Assembly: GCA_039029135.1 (NCBI GenBank)
Contig: JBCCGT010000024.1
Location: 20,895-84,894 of the forward strand
Source of the DNA: JALZVT01 sp039029135
Lineage (GTDB): Bacteria > Pseudomonadota > Gammaproteobacteria > Pseudomonadales > Azotimanducaceae
DNA length: 64,000 bases
Direction: 5' to 3'
In this document: piece by piece, positions 50,800 through 59,541 of the stretch
Layout: every line of letters begins with the position of its first letter
Position numbering within the stretch: position 1 is the stretch's first letter
Made by a program: the position numbers and the translations under genes
Notes under the pieces: generated by a model
Database searches by the model: none
What the model was told of the DNA's origin: nothing
Seen by the model: the letters and a program-made list of their open reading frames with translations, nothing else

Positions 50800-52878
50800 T
50801 CAATGGGCGTTCTCTTTTGCGAGCTGCGCCAGCCGCACCACGACGGCAAGCAGCAGATCATCCACGGGCTGCATGAGGCCAAGCAGAAAGTCGCCATCCA
50901 GGCCCGCGAGCTGCTCGGGACCCAGCGCCTCGCCAGCAAAGCGCGCCAGCCGGGTCAGCGCCGTGCTGAACTGCGCCAAGCGATCCGCCAGGGCCGCAAG
51001 CTGCGCGCCCACCTCCACGCCGCACTGCAGCCCCTCGACCGCGCCGGGCATCCGCGCCCACTGCTCGGCCCAGCCGCGCAGACGCTCTTGATCCTCAACA
51101 TCCAGCGGCGCCCGCTGCCAGCGCGCCAACAGCTCCTGCAGCTCCGCCGCGACAAAGCTCTGCGGTGAGAGCACGTCCGCGAGGTCGTCGAGCGGCGTGT
51201 CCGCCTGGTAGGGCCGCGCCTGCGGCATTTCGCGCCCGCCGAGCCGTGCCGCCAGCGCTTCCGCGCCCAGCAGGCGCGCGTACCACTTCACGGGTTCGAG
51301 GCACGCGAGCAGCGGTCCCACATCGTCGGTCAGGTCGTCGTCGCCGAGCGCTGCGCGCTGCGCCGCGTCCAGACCGGTTTGTGATACGCCGCCACCGATC
51401 GCGACGCAGAGATCGGGCCCGCCCAATCGCGCCCAGGCGGCCAGCGACGTCGGCAGCCGCGTCAGGCGACCATCGCTCGCGCCGCGCCACAGCGCCTCCG
51501 CGACGTACGGCAGCCGCGACCACAGCCGCGTATCCAGGACGCGAGCATCGACGAGTTCGCCCCACAGGCAGGCCTCACCGCCGAGCAGAGCCCCTTCTGG
51601 GCGCGAAATCGGTGCCTCCAGTTCGCGCCACTGCAGCGTCCACTCGAGTCCTTCGGCAACGTGCGCGAGGCGCAGATCTCGCCGCAGCGCGTCCTCGGCG
51701 GCCGAAGCCGACTCGGCCGACATGTCGGGCGTGAAGGCCGCATGCAGATCGGCGGGAAAAAACAGGTCGAGGTAGTAGGGCGCCGACACGACGCACTGAT
51801 GACCGGCCTGCAGCGCGCAGTCCCGGCTGTGCATGCCGCGCCACGGCTGCACAATCGTGTCCTGCGGCAGGTTCTCGTCTAGCGCCTCGTCCCAGACCAC
51901 CAGGCGCTTGCCGCGCTCGGCGACGAGTTCTGCCACGCGCTGGGTGAAGCGCGCCTGCAGCGCGGTCGTGCCGTCTAGGCCCTCGGCGTCGATGTAGGCC
52001 TGCACGCGTGGGTGCTCGGACCACCACCGCGGATGTACTTCATCGCCACCCAGATGCACACACTCGTCTGGAAAGACCTCGCCCAGTTCATCGAGCAGCG
52101 TTGCGACAAACTCGTAGGTGGCATCCAGCGTCGGATCGAGGCAGGCGTGGTGCACACCGAAGCGCGTCGTGTCTTCCACCGGAAAGAGCGCGAGCTGAGG
52201 ATAGGCCGCGAGGATGCGCGTGCTGTGACCCGGCAGATCAATCTCGGGCACCACGCGAATCCCGAGCCGCGTCGCGCGATCGATCAGCACCGCAAGATCG
52301 TCGCGGCTGTAGCAAGCCGCACCGCCGTTGAGCTCCGCATAGCCGCGGCTGGGAAAGCGAAACGCCTGGTCATCGGAAAGATGCAGGTGCAGCACGTTGA
52401 GCTTGTAGCGCGCCATGCCGTCCAGCGTCCGCAGCAGGGCATCCAGCGGCAGGAAGCGCCGCGCGGGATCGAGCAGCAGACCGCGCCACGCAAACTGCGG
52501 CGCGTCATCGATGCGCAGGCACGGTATGCGCTCACCTGCCGCCATCAAAAGCTGCGCGAGCGTCGCCTCGGCGCGCAGCAGGCCGGTGGCGCTCGCGGCC
52601 TGCACCGCTATGCCTTGCTCGGAGACCACGAGGCTGTAGGCCTCGCCTGCGTCCGGTTGCAGCGCGGCCGCGTCGACGCAGACCTGGACGTCTATGGCGG
52701 CGCGATCGGCGCCTGAAAACGCGGCCAGCAGCGTCGACCAGCGTCGCTGCGCCGTGACGCTCCAGTGACCAACCTGAGTAAGCGCCAGCCGCCGGTTACC
52801 GATCGCTAGTGCGCCAGACCGCCAGTCGAGCGAGCTCGGTTGCGGCAACAGCGCCTGTGCGAGCGCCTCGCGCATCAC
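50800..52878 (-). CDS. Glycoside hydrolase family 20 beta-N-acetylhexosaminidase
   Basis: A 692-residue enzyme removing terminal beta-GlcNAc/GalNAc. The N-terminal GH20b-type domain (~1-125) precedes the catalytic barrel: LNVLHLHLSDDQAFRFPSRGYAELN, VPEIDLPGHSTRIL, CVHLGGDEVHPRWW with the Asp-Glu catalytic pair at ~278-279, and VVWDEALDENL. There is no signal peptide, so it acts in the cytoplasm on imported oligosaccharides. The C-terminal ~150 residues are helical with no recognised domain. The start overlaps the GNAT stop by ATGA. Neighbouring kinase suggests a chitobiose or glycan salvage route. Confidence 0.92.
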   Translation of the reverse strand: MMREALAQALLPQPSSLDWRSGALAIGNRRLALTQVGHWSVTAQRRWSTLLAAFSGADRAAIDVQVCVDAAALQPDAGEAYSLVVSEQGIAVQAASATGLLRAEATLAQLLMAAGERIPCLRIDDAPQFAWRGLLLDPARRFLPLDALLRTLDGMARYKLNVLHLHLSDDQAFRFPSRGYAELNGGAACYSRDDLAVLIDRATRLGIRVVPEIDLPGHSTRILAAYPQLALFPVEDTTRFGVHHACLDPTLDATYEFVATLLDELGEVFPDECVHLGGDEVHPRWWSEHPRVQAYIDAEGLDGTTALQARFTQRVAELVAERGKRLVVWDEALDENLPQDTIVQPWRGMHSRDCALQAGHQCVVSAPYYLDLFFPADLHAAFTPDMSAESASAAEDALRRDLRLAHVAEGLEWTLQWRELEAPISRPEGALLGGEACLWGELVDARVLDTRLWSRLPYVAEALWRGASDGRLTRLPTSLAAWARLGGPDLCVAIGGGVSQTGLDAAQRAALGDDDLTDDVGPLLACLEPVKWYARLLGAEALAARLGGREMPQARPYQADTPLDDLADVLSPQSFVAAELQELLARWQRAPLDVEDQERLRGWAEQWARMPGAVEGLQCGVEVGAQLAALADRLAQFSTALTRLARFAGEALGPEQLAGLDGDFLLGLMQPVDDLLLAVVVRLAQLAKENAH

Positions 52879-53279
52879 TCTGGCGGCAGCACGAAGCGCA
52901 GTCGGCGCTCGTCTTCCGTGGGCTCGAACCCATAGCGCGTGAATACCGCGCGCGAGCGGTCGTCGGGCGCGCAGATGTCGACCACGCGACCGCCCTTGGA
53001 CTCCGCGAGCCCGAGCGCGTGACCGAGCAGCCGACGGCCGAATCCCTGGCCGCGAAACTCGGGCGCAACCGCGAGATAGTCGATATCGAACAGCGAACCC
53101 GTCTGGCGGCCGAGCGAGTACACGCCGATCGGCCGACGCGGCGGCACGATCTCACCGAGCATCCGCGTCAGCGATCTGTCGACCGGCTCGGCCGGCGCCG
53201 CGATCGCATCGGCAAACGCAGACCAGTCGATCGCGTCAACCGTCGGCCGAAAGAAGTCCGTGTCGCGCACATGAATCAC
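52875..53279 (-). CDS. GNAT family N-acetyltransferase
   Basis: A 134-residue protein with the acetyl-CoA-binding signature LAVAPEFRGQGFGRRLLGHALGLAE (RGQGFG loop) and a C-terminal FTRYGFEPTEDERR. The substrate is not identifiable. It overlaps the GH20 start (ATGA) and the preceding gene's stop (4 bases). Confidence 0.85.
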   Translation of the reverse strand: MIHVRDTDFFRPTVDAIDWSAFADAIAAPAEPVDRSLTRMLGEIVPPRRPIGVYSLGRQTGSLFDIDYLAVAPEFRGQGFGRRLLGHALGLAESKGGRVVDICAPDDRSRAVFTRYGFEPTEDERRLRFVLPPE

Positions 53280-53725
53280 GTCAGCAGCTTCCGCAGCCAG
53301 GCCGAAAAGCGGCCCGCCGGGCGCGCCTGCGCACTCGATCGCCGTGGCGCGCCGAGCAGCCAGACCGTGAGTACCTTCGCGAGGCGATCGTAGTTTTCCC
53401 AGGAGGGCTCGGCGGCGTAGATATCGGCGCCGAACGTTTCCCGGCAGACCGCCAGATAGCGCTCGAAATGTTCTCGGGTAAAACGAACCCCGCGGTACGT
53501 GAGGTGACCGGCCTCAAGCGAGCCGCCGCAGCCGGCGACATACAGCTCGATGGGGGATGCGTCGCGAAACCGCACGCGACTGATCAGCTCGTCGGAATGT
53601 GCCGGCAGCGTCAGCAGGCCGAGATTCGCGCACCAGGAAACGTAAAAGCCGCCGGGAATGGCGGCACGATCGATCGAGCCGGCGACCGCCAGGTGCCGAT
53701 CGATCGAATCGAAGGTTTCCGTCAC
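53276..53725 (-). CDS. Hypothetical protein of the transsulfuration-GH20 operon
   Basis: A 149-residue soluble protein beginning MTETFDSIDRHLAVAGSID. Middle segments (GFYVSWCANLGLLT, GHLTYRGVRFTREHFERYLAVCRETFGADIY, SWENYDRLAKVLTVWL) suggest an alpha/beta fold, and the FYVSWCANLGLL part resembles small DUF families found in operons with metabolic enzymes; I do not assign one. It overlaps genes on both sides by 4 bases. The C-terminus is Arg-rich. Confidence 0.65.
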   Translation of the reverse strand: MTETFDSIDRHLAVAGSIDRAAIPGGFYVSWCANLGLLTLPAHSDELISRVRFRDASPIELYVAGCGGSLEAGHLTYRGVRFTREHFERYLAVCRETFGADIYAAEPSWENYDRLAKVLTVWLLGAPRRSSAQARPAGRFSAWLRKLLT

Positions 53726-54876
53726 GCAGCGAGCGCCTGCTCGAGATCGGCGAGCAGGTCGTCGAGCGACTCGATGCCAACAGACAGGCGAATCAGCGTA
53801 TCGGAGATACCGAGCGCCGCGCGCTGCTCTGCCGGGATGCTCGCGTGGGTCATGATCGCCGGATGCTCAACCAGCGACTCCACGCCGCCCAGACTCTCCG
53901 CCAGCGAAAACAGCCGCGTGCGTTCCAGGAAGCGGCGCGCGTCGTCCAGCCCGCCCTCGATATAGAAGGTCACCATGCCCCCGAAGCCGGAGGTCTGCGC
54001 CTTCGCGAGCTCGTGCTGCGGGTGACTCTCGAGTCCGGGATACAAGACCCGCGTGACGCGCGGGTGCGTCTCGAGCCACTGCGCTATCGCGTGCGCGTTC
54101 GCCTCGTGCTCGCGCATGCGGACCGCAAGCGTCTTCAGGCTGCGCATGCACAGGAACGCGTCCAGGTTCGCCTGTATGCCGCCGACCGCGTTCGAAAAGA
54201 ACGCGAGCTTCTCGGCGATCTCGTCGCTGTCGGTCACGGCGACGCCGCCAACCAGATCGCTGTGGCCGTTCAGATATTTGGTCGCGCTGTGGACGACGAT
54301 GTCCGCGCCGAGCTTGATCGGGTTCTGGAAGTAGGGGCTCATGAACGTGTTGTCGACGACGCACAGGACGCCAGCCGAACGGCAGCGTTCTGCGATCGCG
54401 GTGATGTCCGTCAGTTTCAACAAGGGATTCGTCGGCGACTCCAGCCAGACCATCTTCGTTTCGGGTCGCAGCTGGAAGTTGTTTGCGTTCGACAGATCGG
54501 CGTAGCTGAAGTCGAGACCCTGCGGCCGAAAGACGTGTTCGAACTGGCGGTAGGTGCCGCCGTACATGTCGTCGCAGCACAGAATGTGATCGCCGCTGCG
54601 CAGCAGGTGCATGATCGTCGCGCTTGCGGCCGACCCGGAGGCGAAGGCAAACCCGTGCTTGGCGCCCTCGAGGCTCGCCACGCATTTCTCGTAGGCCGCG
54701 CGCGTCGGATTGCTGGTGCGCGAGTACTCGTAGCCCTTGTGCACGCCCGGCGAGCTCTGCACAAACGTCGAGCTCATGTAGACGGGCGTCATGATGGCGC
54801 CCGTGGCCTCGTCGGGCTCCTGACCCGCGTGGATCGCTCGCGTTGCGAAACCGAAGCGCTGATCCGAAAAATCCAT
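53722..54876 (-). CDS. Cys/Met metabolism PLP-dependent enzyme (cystathionine gamma-synthase-like)
   Basis: A 384-residue PLP enzyme of the transsulfuration family. The cofactor Lys is in SATKYLNGHSDLVGG, the N-terminal FATRAIHAGQEPDEATGAIMTPVYMSSTFVQ and YEYSRTSNPTRAAYEKCVASLEG are intact, and ESLGGVESLVEHPAIMTH is the C-terminal signature. These motifs do not distinguish cystathionine gamma-synthase, gamma-lyase or beta-lyase. A role in methionine or cysteine metabolism is likely. It is the first gene of a five-gene overlapping operon ending in the hexosamine kinase-like gene. Preceded by 79 bases of spacer from the MFS-acyltransferase gene. Confidence 0.92.
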   Translation of the reverse strand: MDFSDQRFGFATRAIHAGQEPDEATGAIMTPVYMSSTFVQSSPGVHKGYEYSRTSNPTRAAYEKCVASLEGAKHGFAFASGSAASATIMHLLRSGDHILCCDDMYGGTYRQFEHVFRPQGLDFSYADLSNANNFQLRPETKMVWLESPTNPLLKLTDITAIAERCRSAGVLCVVDNTFMSPYFQNPIKLGADIVVHSATKYLNGHSDLVGGVAVTDSDEIAEKLAFFSNAVGGIQANLDAFLCMRSLKTLAVRMREHEANAHAIAQWLETHPRVTRVLYPGLESHPQHELAKAQTSGFGGMVTFYIEGGLDDARRFLERTRLFSLAESLGGVESLVEHPAIMTHASIPAEQRAALGISDTLIRLSVGIESLDDLLADLEQALAA

Positions 54877-54955
54877 CCGCTATACCTCAACATGCGTGGC
54901 GCGCATTATGACCGAATCACCCCTGTCGTAACGGACGAGAGGCGCCTGGCCGCCG

Positions 54956-56854
54956 TCAGCGCCGCTCGCCCCGCAGGTGCAGCACGGTCTCCCGCAGCGA
55001 GCGCCGATCGAGGTCCGCCGGCGCAATGGCCGCACCCGCGCTCACCTCGATCCAGCTGAACGGCCGCATCTTGCCGCTGAACAGCCCGCCCGCCGGACTG
55101 AACCAGCTCCCCCAGAGTCCGCTGAGCGCCATCGGCACGACCGGCACGGGCGATGCGTCGACGATCTTCTCGATCCCCGGCTGAAACTCGTTCATGTCGC
55201 CGGTCTTGGTGAGCTGGCCCTCGGGGAAGATGCACAACAGATCGCCGTCATCGAGGGCCTCGCGTATCTGCTCGAACGCGGCCTCGTAGGCCGCCTCGTC
55301 GTCGCTGCGGGCAATGATCGGTATCGCCTTACCCGTGCGAAACACGAAGTTCAGGATCGGCAGGTCGAAGATGGGCTTGTGCATGATGAAGCGAATGGGC
55401 CGTCGCACCGCGCCGGCGAGCAGCAGCGCGTCGACGTAGCTGACGTGATTGCAGGCGATGAGCGCACCGCCCTCGTCCGGGACGTGCTGCAGCCCCTTGT
55501 GCGTGACGCGATACAGCGTGTGGCCGAGACCCCAGATGACGAAGCGCATCACGAACTCCGGGATCTGATGGAAGATGAACAGGGTCACCGCCATGTGCAT
55601 GATGATGACGATGAGCAGCAGCCCGGGCACGCCGGTGTCCGCCAACAGCAGCGCGGCGATAGAGAAGACGCTGCCCGCGACCATGAAGATCGCGTTGTAG
55701 ATGTTGTTGACCGCGATGATGCGGGCGCGCCGGCCCGCCGGCGTATTCGACTGGATGTACGCCTGCAGCGGCACTATGAACAGTCCGCCGCTCATGCCAA
55801 TCAGCAGAAAGTCGAGCAGCAGCGTCTTCGAGCCCGGCGCGCCGATGAAGCTCAGCCAGTCGCGCCGCTCGATACCCGCCAGCGCGACGTACTCCTCGAT
55901 CTCGGCGACCGAGAAGTACATGTGCACGCCCGCGAGCGCGATGCCGAGCGCGCCCAGCGGCACAAGACCGATCTCGATCTGCGATCCCGACAGCCGCTCG
56001 CAGGCGAGGCTACCCAGCGCGATCGCGATGGTAAAAGTGGCGAGAATCAGCGTGACCACCGTCGTGTCGCCGGCGAGGCTGCGCTCTGACAGCGCCGGAA
56101 ACTGCGCGAGAAACACCGAACCGATCAGCCAGAACCAGGACACGCCCATGATGGCGAGCAGAACCGAGTAGTTTTCGTTTGCCATCTTCAGGAGCCGCGC
56201 GGTCTCGCCGAAGAAGTTCAGATTCAGCTTCAGCTCGCCCGCGGGCGGCGCGCTGGGTATGAAGCGGCTGCAGAGATAGCCGCCGATCGCGACGGTCACC
56301 ACCAGGGTGGCGAGCAGCGGCGCGGCGGAAGGCTGACCCGCGATGATCCCGCCCAGAATCGTGCCGAGCAGGATCGCAACGAAGGTGCCCATGCCGATCT
56401 GCGCGTTGCCGCCGATCAGTTCCTGCGGCAGCAGGTGCTGGGGCAGGATCGCGAACTTCAGCGGGCTGAAGAACGTCGACTGCACGCCGAGCAGGAAGAG
56501 CGTGGTCAGCATCAGATAGACGTTGCTCGAAAACACGCTGACGGTCCCCAGCACCGCGATCGCGATCTCCGCCAGCTTGACCCGACGAATCAGTAGCTCT
56601 TTCGGATACTTGTCCGCGAGCTGACCCGCCAGCGCGGAAAACAGAAAGAACGGCAGTATGAAAAGCGCGGCGGCCAGGTTGACGACGACGTCCTGCATGT
56701 CTGCGGCGACGAAGCCGCCGTAGACAAACAGGATCGACAGCGCACTCTTGAACGCGTTGTCGTTGAAGGCGCCAAGGAACTGGGTACAGAACAGCGCGCC
56801 AAATCTTCTCTGACGCAGCAGATCGAACTGCCGAACGGGCTGTGCTTCGCTCAT
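54956..56854 (-). CDS. MFS transporter fused to 1-acylglycerol-phosphate acyltransferase
   Basis: A 632-residue fusion. Residues ~1-420 are a 12-helix MFS part (FGALFCTQFLGAFNDNAFKSALSIL start, LplT-type). Residues ~430-632 are a PlsC acyltransferase with HX4D (ACNHVSYVDALLLAG) and FPEGQLTKTGD. Aas-type lysophospholipid recycling uses the same pair plus an acyl-ACP synthetase domain; that AMP-binding part is absent here. The protein would flip lysophospholipid inwards and re-acylate it. The start ATG 56854 leaves the TauD stop (56859) clear; the frame is open to 56878. Confidence 0.9.
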   Translation of the reverse strand: MSEAQPVRQFDLLRQRRFGALFCTQFLGAFNDNAFKSALSILFVYGGFVAADMQDVVVNLAAALFILPFFLFSALAGQLADKYPKELLIRRVKLAEIAIAVLGTVSVFSSNVYLMLTTLFLLGVQSTFFSPLKFAILPQHLLPQELIGGNAQIGMGTFVAILLGTILGGIIAGQPSAAPLLATLVVTVAIGGYLCSRFIPSAPPAGELKLNLNFFGETARLLKMANENYSVLLAIMGVSWFWLIGSVFLAQFPALSERSLAGDTTVVTLILATFTIAIALGSLACERLSGSQIEIGLVPLGALGIALAGVHMYFSVAEIEEYVALAGIERRDWLSFIGAPGSKTLLLDFLLIGMSGGLFIVPLQAYIQSNTPAGRRARIIAVNNIYNAIFMVAGSVFSIAALLLADTGVPGLLLIVIIMHMAVTLFIFHQIPEFVMRFVIWGLGHTLYRVTHKGLQHVPDEGGALIACNHVSYVDALLLAGAVRRPIRFIMHKPIFDLPILNFVFRTGKAIPIIARSDDEAAYEAAFEQIREALDDGDLLCIFPEGQLTKTGDMNEFQPGIEKIVDASPVPVVPMALSGLWGSWFSPAGGLFSGKMRPFSWIEVSAGAAIAPADLDRRSLRETVLHLRGERR

Positions 56855-56858
56855 CGCT

Positions 56859-57680
56859 TCAAACCGGTTGGGTGCCAACGACCGTCAAGCGGTGCAGCAG
56901 TCGATGCTGCGGATGGAAGTCGTTGACGGGCTTGTGCTGCGTCACCGCGTTGTCCCAAACGACGACCGTGTTCGGGTTCCAGTCCAGACGCACCGTGTAT
57001 TCATCGCGGATGCAGTGTTGGTACAGAAAGGCGAGTATCGCGTCGCTCTCGTCGGGCGCGAGTTCGCAGATGCGCGTGGTGAACAGCGGATTCACGAACA
57101 GGGCGCGGCGACCGCTCTCGGGATGGGTTCGCACCAGCGGATGCGTCACGGGCGGGTTGGCCGCGACGGCCTCGCGTAGCCGCTCCGCGCCACCGGGTTC
57201 CGCCAGACTCTCGCGAAAGCCGTGGCGAAAATCGTGCTCGGCCGTCAGTCCGTCGACCAGCTCTCGCATCGCCGGGGTCAGCGCCCGATAGGCCGCACTA
57301 GCGGAACTCCACAGCGTGTCGCCGCCGTAGTCCGGAATGATCTTGCCATGGACGATCGTCAGCGACGGAGGCGCCGGCCGAAAGGTCATGTCGCTGTGCC
57401 ACAGCTCGATCTTGGACGGCGACTCGGGCGTGCTCTCCAGCATCTGGACGGCCGTGCCGTCGACCTTCGGGTACGCCGGGTGATCCTCTATGTCGCCAAA
57501 ACCGCGCGCGAAGGCCTCGAGCGCCTGCGGCGTGATCGCCTGGTCGGGAAAGAACAGCACCTCGTATTCGTGCACCAGGCTGCGAATCTGTCGATGCAGC
57601 GCCGCGTCCTCGCCCGCCGCGGTCAGGTCGACAGACGTGACAAAAGCGCCAATCGCCCCCGCTGCTTTCCTGGCGTGCAT
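56859..57680 (-). CDS. TauD/TfdA-family dioxygenase
   Basis: A 273-residue Fe(II)/2-oxoglutarate dioxygenase. The 2-His-1-carboxylate triad appears as HSD in IELWHSDMTFRP, and the distal His in VVWDNAVTQHKPVNDF; the Arg for 2-oxoglutarate is in the C-terminal region (HRLLHRLTVVG). The substrate could be taurine, an alkylsulfate or another compound. The start ATG 57680 has GGGGAG six bases upstream, so four codons of frame are dropped. It ends 4 bases before the MFS-acyltransferase start and is divergent from the class II aldolase. Confidence 0.9.
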   Translation of the reverse strand: MHARKAAGAIGAFVTSVDLTAAGEDAALHRQIRSLVHEYEVLFFPDQAITPQALEAFARGFGDIEDHPAYPKVDGTAVQMLESTPESPSKIELWHSDMTFRPAPPSLTIVHGKIIPDYGGDTLWSSASAAYRALTPAMRELVDGLTAEHDFRHGFRESLAEPGGAERLREAVAANPPVTHPLVRTHPESGRRALFVNPLFTTRICELAPDESDAILAFLYQHCIRDEYTVRLDWNPNTVVVWDNAVTQHKPVNDFHPQHRLLHRLTVVGTQPV

Positions 57681-57869
57681 GGAACTCCCCAATCGACTAC
57701 CCCCGCTCCTCTTTGCCGCCCCTCTCCAAGGGCGATATGCTGTTGTTCAGGTTCCCCAAGTCGCTGCACGAGCCTCAACCCGAGCGAGCGCCCCGCGGCG
57801 CGACGGACCCTGGCCACGCCCGCTCGACAGGGCTGCTATGGTACTTCACAAGCAGGCCGTCGAGTGGAC

Positions 57870-58493
57870 ATGAGCGAAGAAGGCGTCATTCAATTTCGCT
57901 GCGAGTTGGGCGGCCGACAGAGGCCGGTTACGTCGAGTGAACTGCGCGAACTGATCGTCTGGCGCCAGATCGCGGGTCGGCTATCGTTGCTCGGGCAGGA
58001 GCCCGATCGCTACGGCGGCTACGCGTTCGGCAACATCAGCGAACGCCGTGGTCAAGGGTTCGAGATCTCCGCGAGCCAGTCGGCGCATCTTGACTGCACC
58101 GACCCGCGCGCATGGTGCCAGGTCACGACCGTAGACTTCGATGGTTTCTCGCTGAGCGCGGAAGGGGATCTGCCACCCTCGAGCGAGTCGATCACCCACG
58201 CGATGCTGTACGCGGCGGATCCGGACATCGGCGGCGTCATTCACGCTCACAGTCCCGCGCTGTGGCAACGCGCAGAAGAACTCGGCATGCCGACGACGGC
58301 GGCTGACGTGCCTTACGGCACACCGGCGCTCGGCGATGCCGTGCGCGGCCTGCTCGCCGCACACCCTGCGCGACCTCTGACGTTCGCGACGCTCGGCCAC
58401 GAGGACGGCATCTTTACGGTCGCCCCCGACCTGCATGCCGCGGGTGCTCAACTGCTGGCAGACTACGCCCGAGCGCTCGCCGCGACCCTGTAA
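57870..58493 (+). CDS. Class II aldolase/adducin family protein
   Basis: A 207-residue metal-dependent aldolase/dehydratase. The N-terminal part has GGYAFGNISERRGQGFEISASQS (the G-N-I-S motif), the middle has SSESITHAMLYAADPDIGGVIHAHSP (catalytic Glu region and two metal-binding His), and the C-terminal His is in TLGHEDGIFTVAPD. It stands 22 bases upstream of mtnA, so a role in methylthioribose or 5-deoxyribose salvage is likely. The frame opens 600 bases upstream antisense to tauD; ATG 57870 is the realistic start. Confidence 0.85.
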   Translation: MSEEGVIQFRCELGGRQRPVTSSELRELIVWRQIAGRLSLLGQEPDRYGGYAFGNISERRGQGFEISASQSAHLDCTDPRAWCQVTTVDFDGFSLSAEGDLPPSSESITHAMLYAADPDIGGVIHAHSPALWQRAEELGMPTTAADVPYGTPALGDAVRGLLAAHPARPLTFATLGHEDGIFTVAPDLHAAGAQLLADYARALAATL

Positions 58494-58515
58494 CCAACCG
58501 CCCGGAACACACGCC

Positions 58516-59541
58516 ATGAGCACCCCTCCCCCCGCCATACGCTGGGACGGCCAAGCGTTGGAACTGCTGGATCAGACCCAGCTACCCGACCGCATCGCCT
58601 ACGAACCGCAGCCCGATCTCGAGACCGTGTGGCGCGCGATCAAGGCGCTAAAGGTGCGCGGCGCGCCTGCAATCGGTGTGGCGACCGCCTACGGATTGGT
58701 AGTGGCCATGCAACGCCACGCGGACCTGGCGCCCGACGCCTTTCGATCACAGCTCACGGCAGCAGCGGACTACATCAAAACCGCCCGCCCCACCGCCGTG
58801 AATCTGGCCTGGGCGGCCGACCAGATGCTGACGGTGGCTGCCGCAGAGCCGACGATCGCGGCACTCACGCGACACGCGGAGCGCATCCATGCCGAGGACG
58901 AGGCGATGTGCACCGCCATCGGCGAGGCCGGCGTCGATCTGCTGCGTTCAGATAGCCGGGTGCTCACGCACTGCAACGCGGGCGCGCTCGCGGTGTCGGC
59001 CAAAGGCACGGCCACGGCGCCTATGTACCTGGCCCACGAGCGCGGGGTGCCGTTTTCGGTCTATGCCGACGAGACCCGACCGCTGCTGCAGGGCGCGCGC
59101 CTGACATCATGGGAGTTGGCCCAGGCGGGCATCGACGTCACGCTGATCTGCGACAACATGGCCGCCACGCTGATGCAGCAGGGCGAGGTCGATCTGGTGA
59201 TCGTCGGGACCGATCGGATCGCGGCGAACGGCGACGTGGTGAACAAGATCGGCACCCTGGGCGTTGCGGTACTCGCCAACCATTACGACGTGCCGTTTTA
59301 CGTTGCCTGTCCCGCATCGACCTTCGACCCCAATACGCCGACGGGTGCAGACGTCCCGATCGAGGAACGCGCGCGCGACGAAGTCACCGGACGCTGGGAG
59401 CTGGACGGTGTTAACGTTCGCAACCCGGCGTTCGACGCAACGCCCGCGGAGCTCGTCGCCGGCTACATCACCAACGTGGGTCTGCTCACGCGCGATGAGT
59501 TGCCCCAACTCGCGGCCGCCAATGGCAGCATGGCCCCTTGA
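58516..59541 (+). CDS. mtnA: S-methyl-5-thioribose-1-phosphate isomerase
   Basis: A 341-residue isomerase converting methylthioribose 1-phosphate to methylthioribulose 1-phosphate. Signatures: AIKALKVRGAPAIGVATAYGLV, TRPTAVNLAWA-type segment, HCNAGALAVSAKGTA (Cys of the active site), VYADETRPLLQGARLTSWELAQ and VGTDRIAANGDVVNKIGTLGVAVLANHYDVPFYV with the catalytic Asp. Start ATG 58516 gives the family-normal N-terminus. It follows the class II aldolase by 22 bases. The stop overlaps the greB TTG start. Confidence 0.95.
   Translation: MSTPPPAIRWDGQALELLDQTQLPDRIAYEPQPDLETVWRAIKALKVRGAPAIGVATAYGLVVAMQRHADLAPDAFRSQLTAAADYIKTARPTAVNLAWAADQMLTVAAAEPTIAALTRHAERIHAEDEAMCTAIGEAGVDLLRSDSRVLTHCNAGALAVSAKGTATAPMYLAHERGVPFSVYADETRPLLQGARLTSWELAQAGIDVTLICDNMAATLMQQGEVDLVIVGTDRIAANGDVVNKIGTLGVAVLANHYDVPFYVACPASTFDPNTPTGADVPIEERARDEVTGRWELDGVNVRNPAFDATPAELVAGYITNVGLLTRDELPQLAAANGSMAP

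Noticed and set aside
53599..55059. A 486-codon plus-strand frame opposite the transsulfuration gene
   Set aside because: Same shadow pattern; the minus-strand PLP enzyme is unambiguous.
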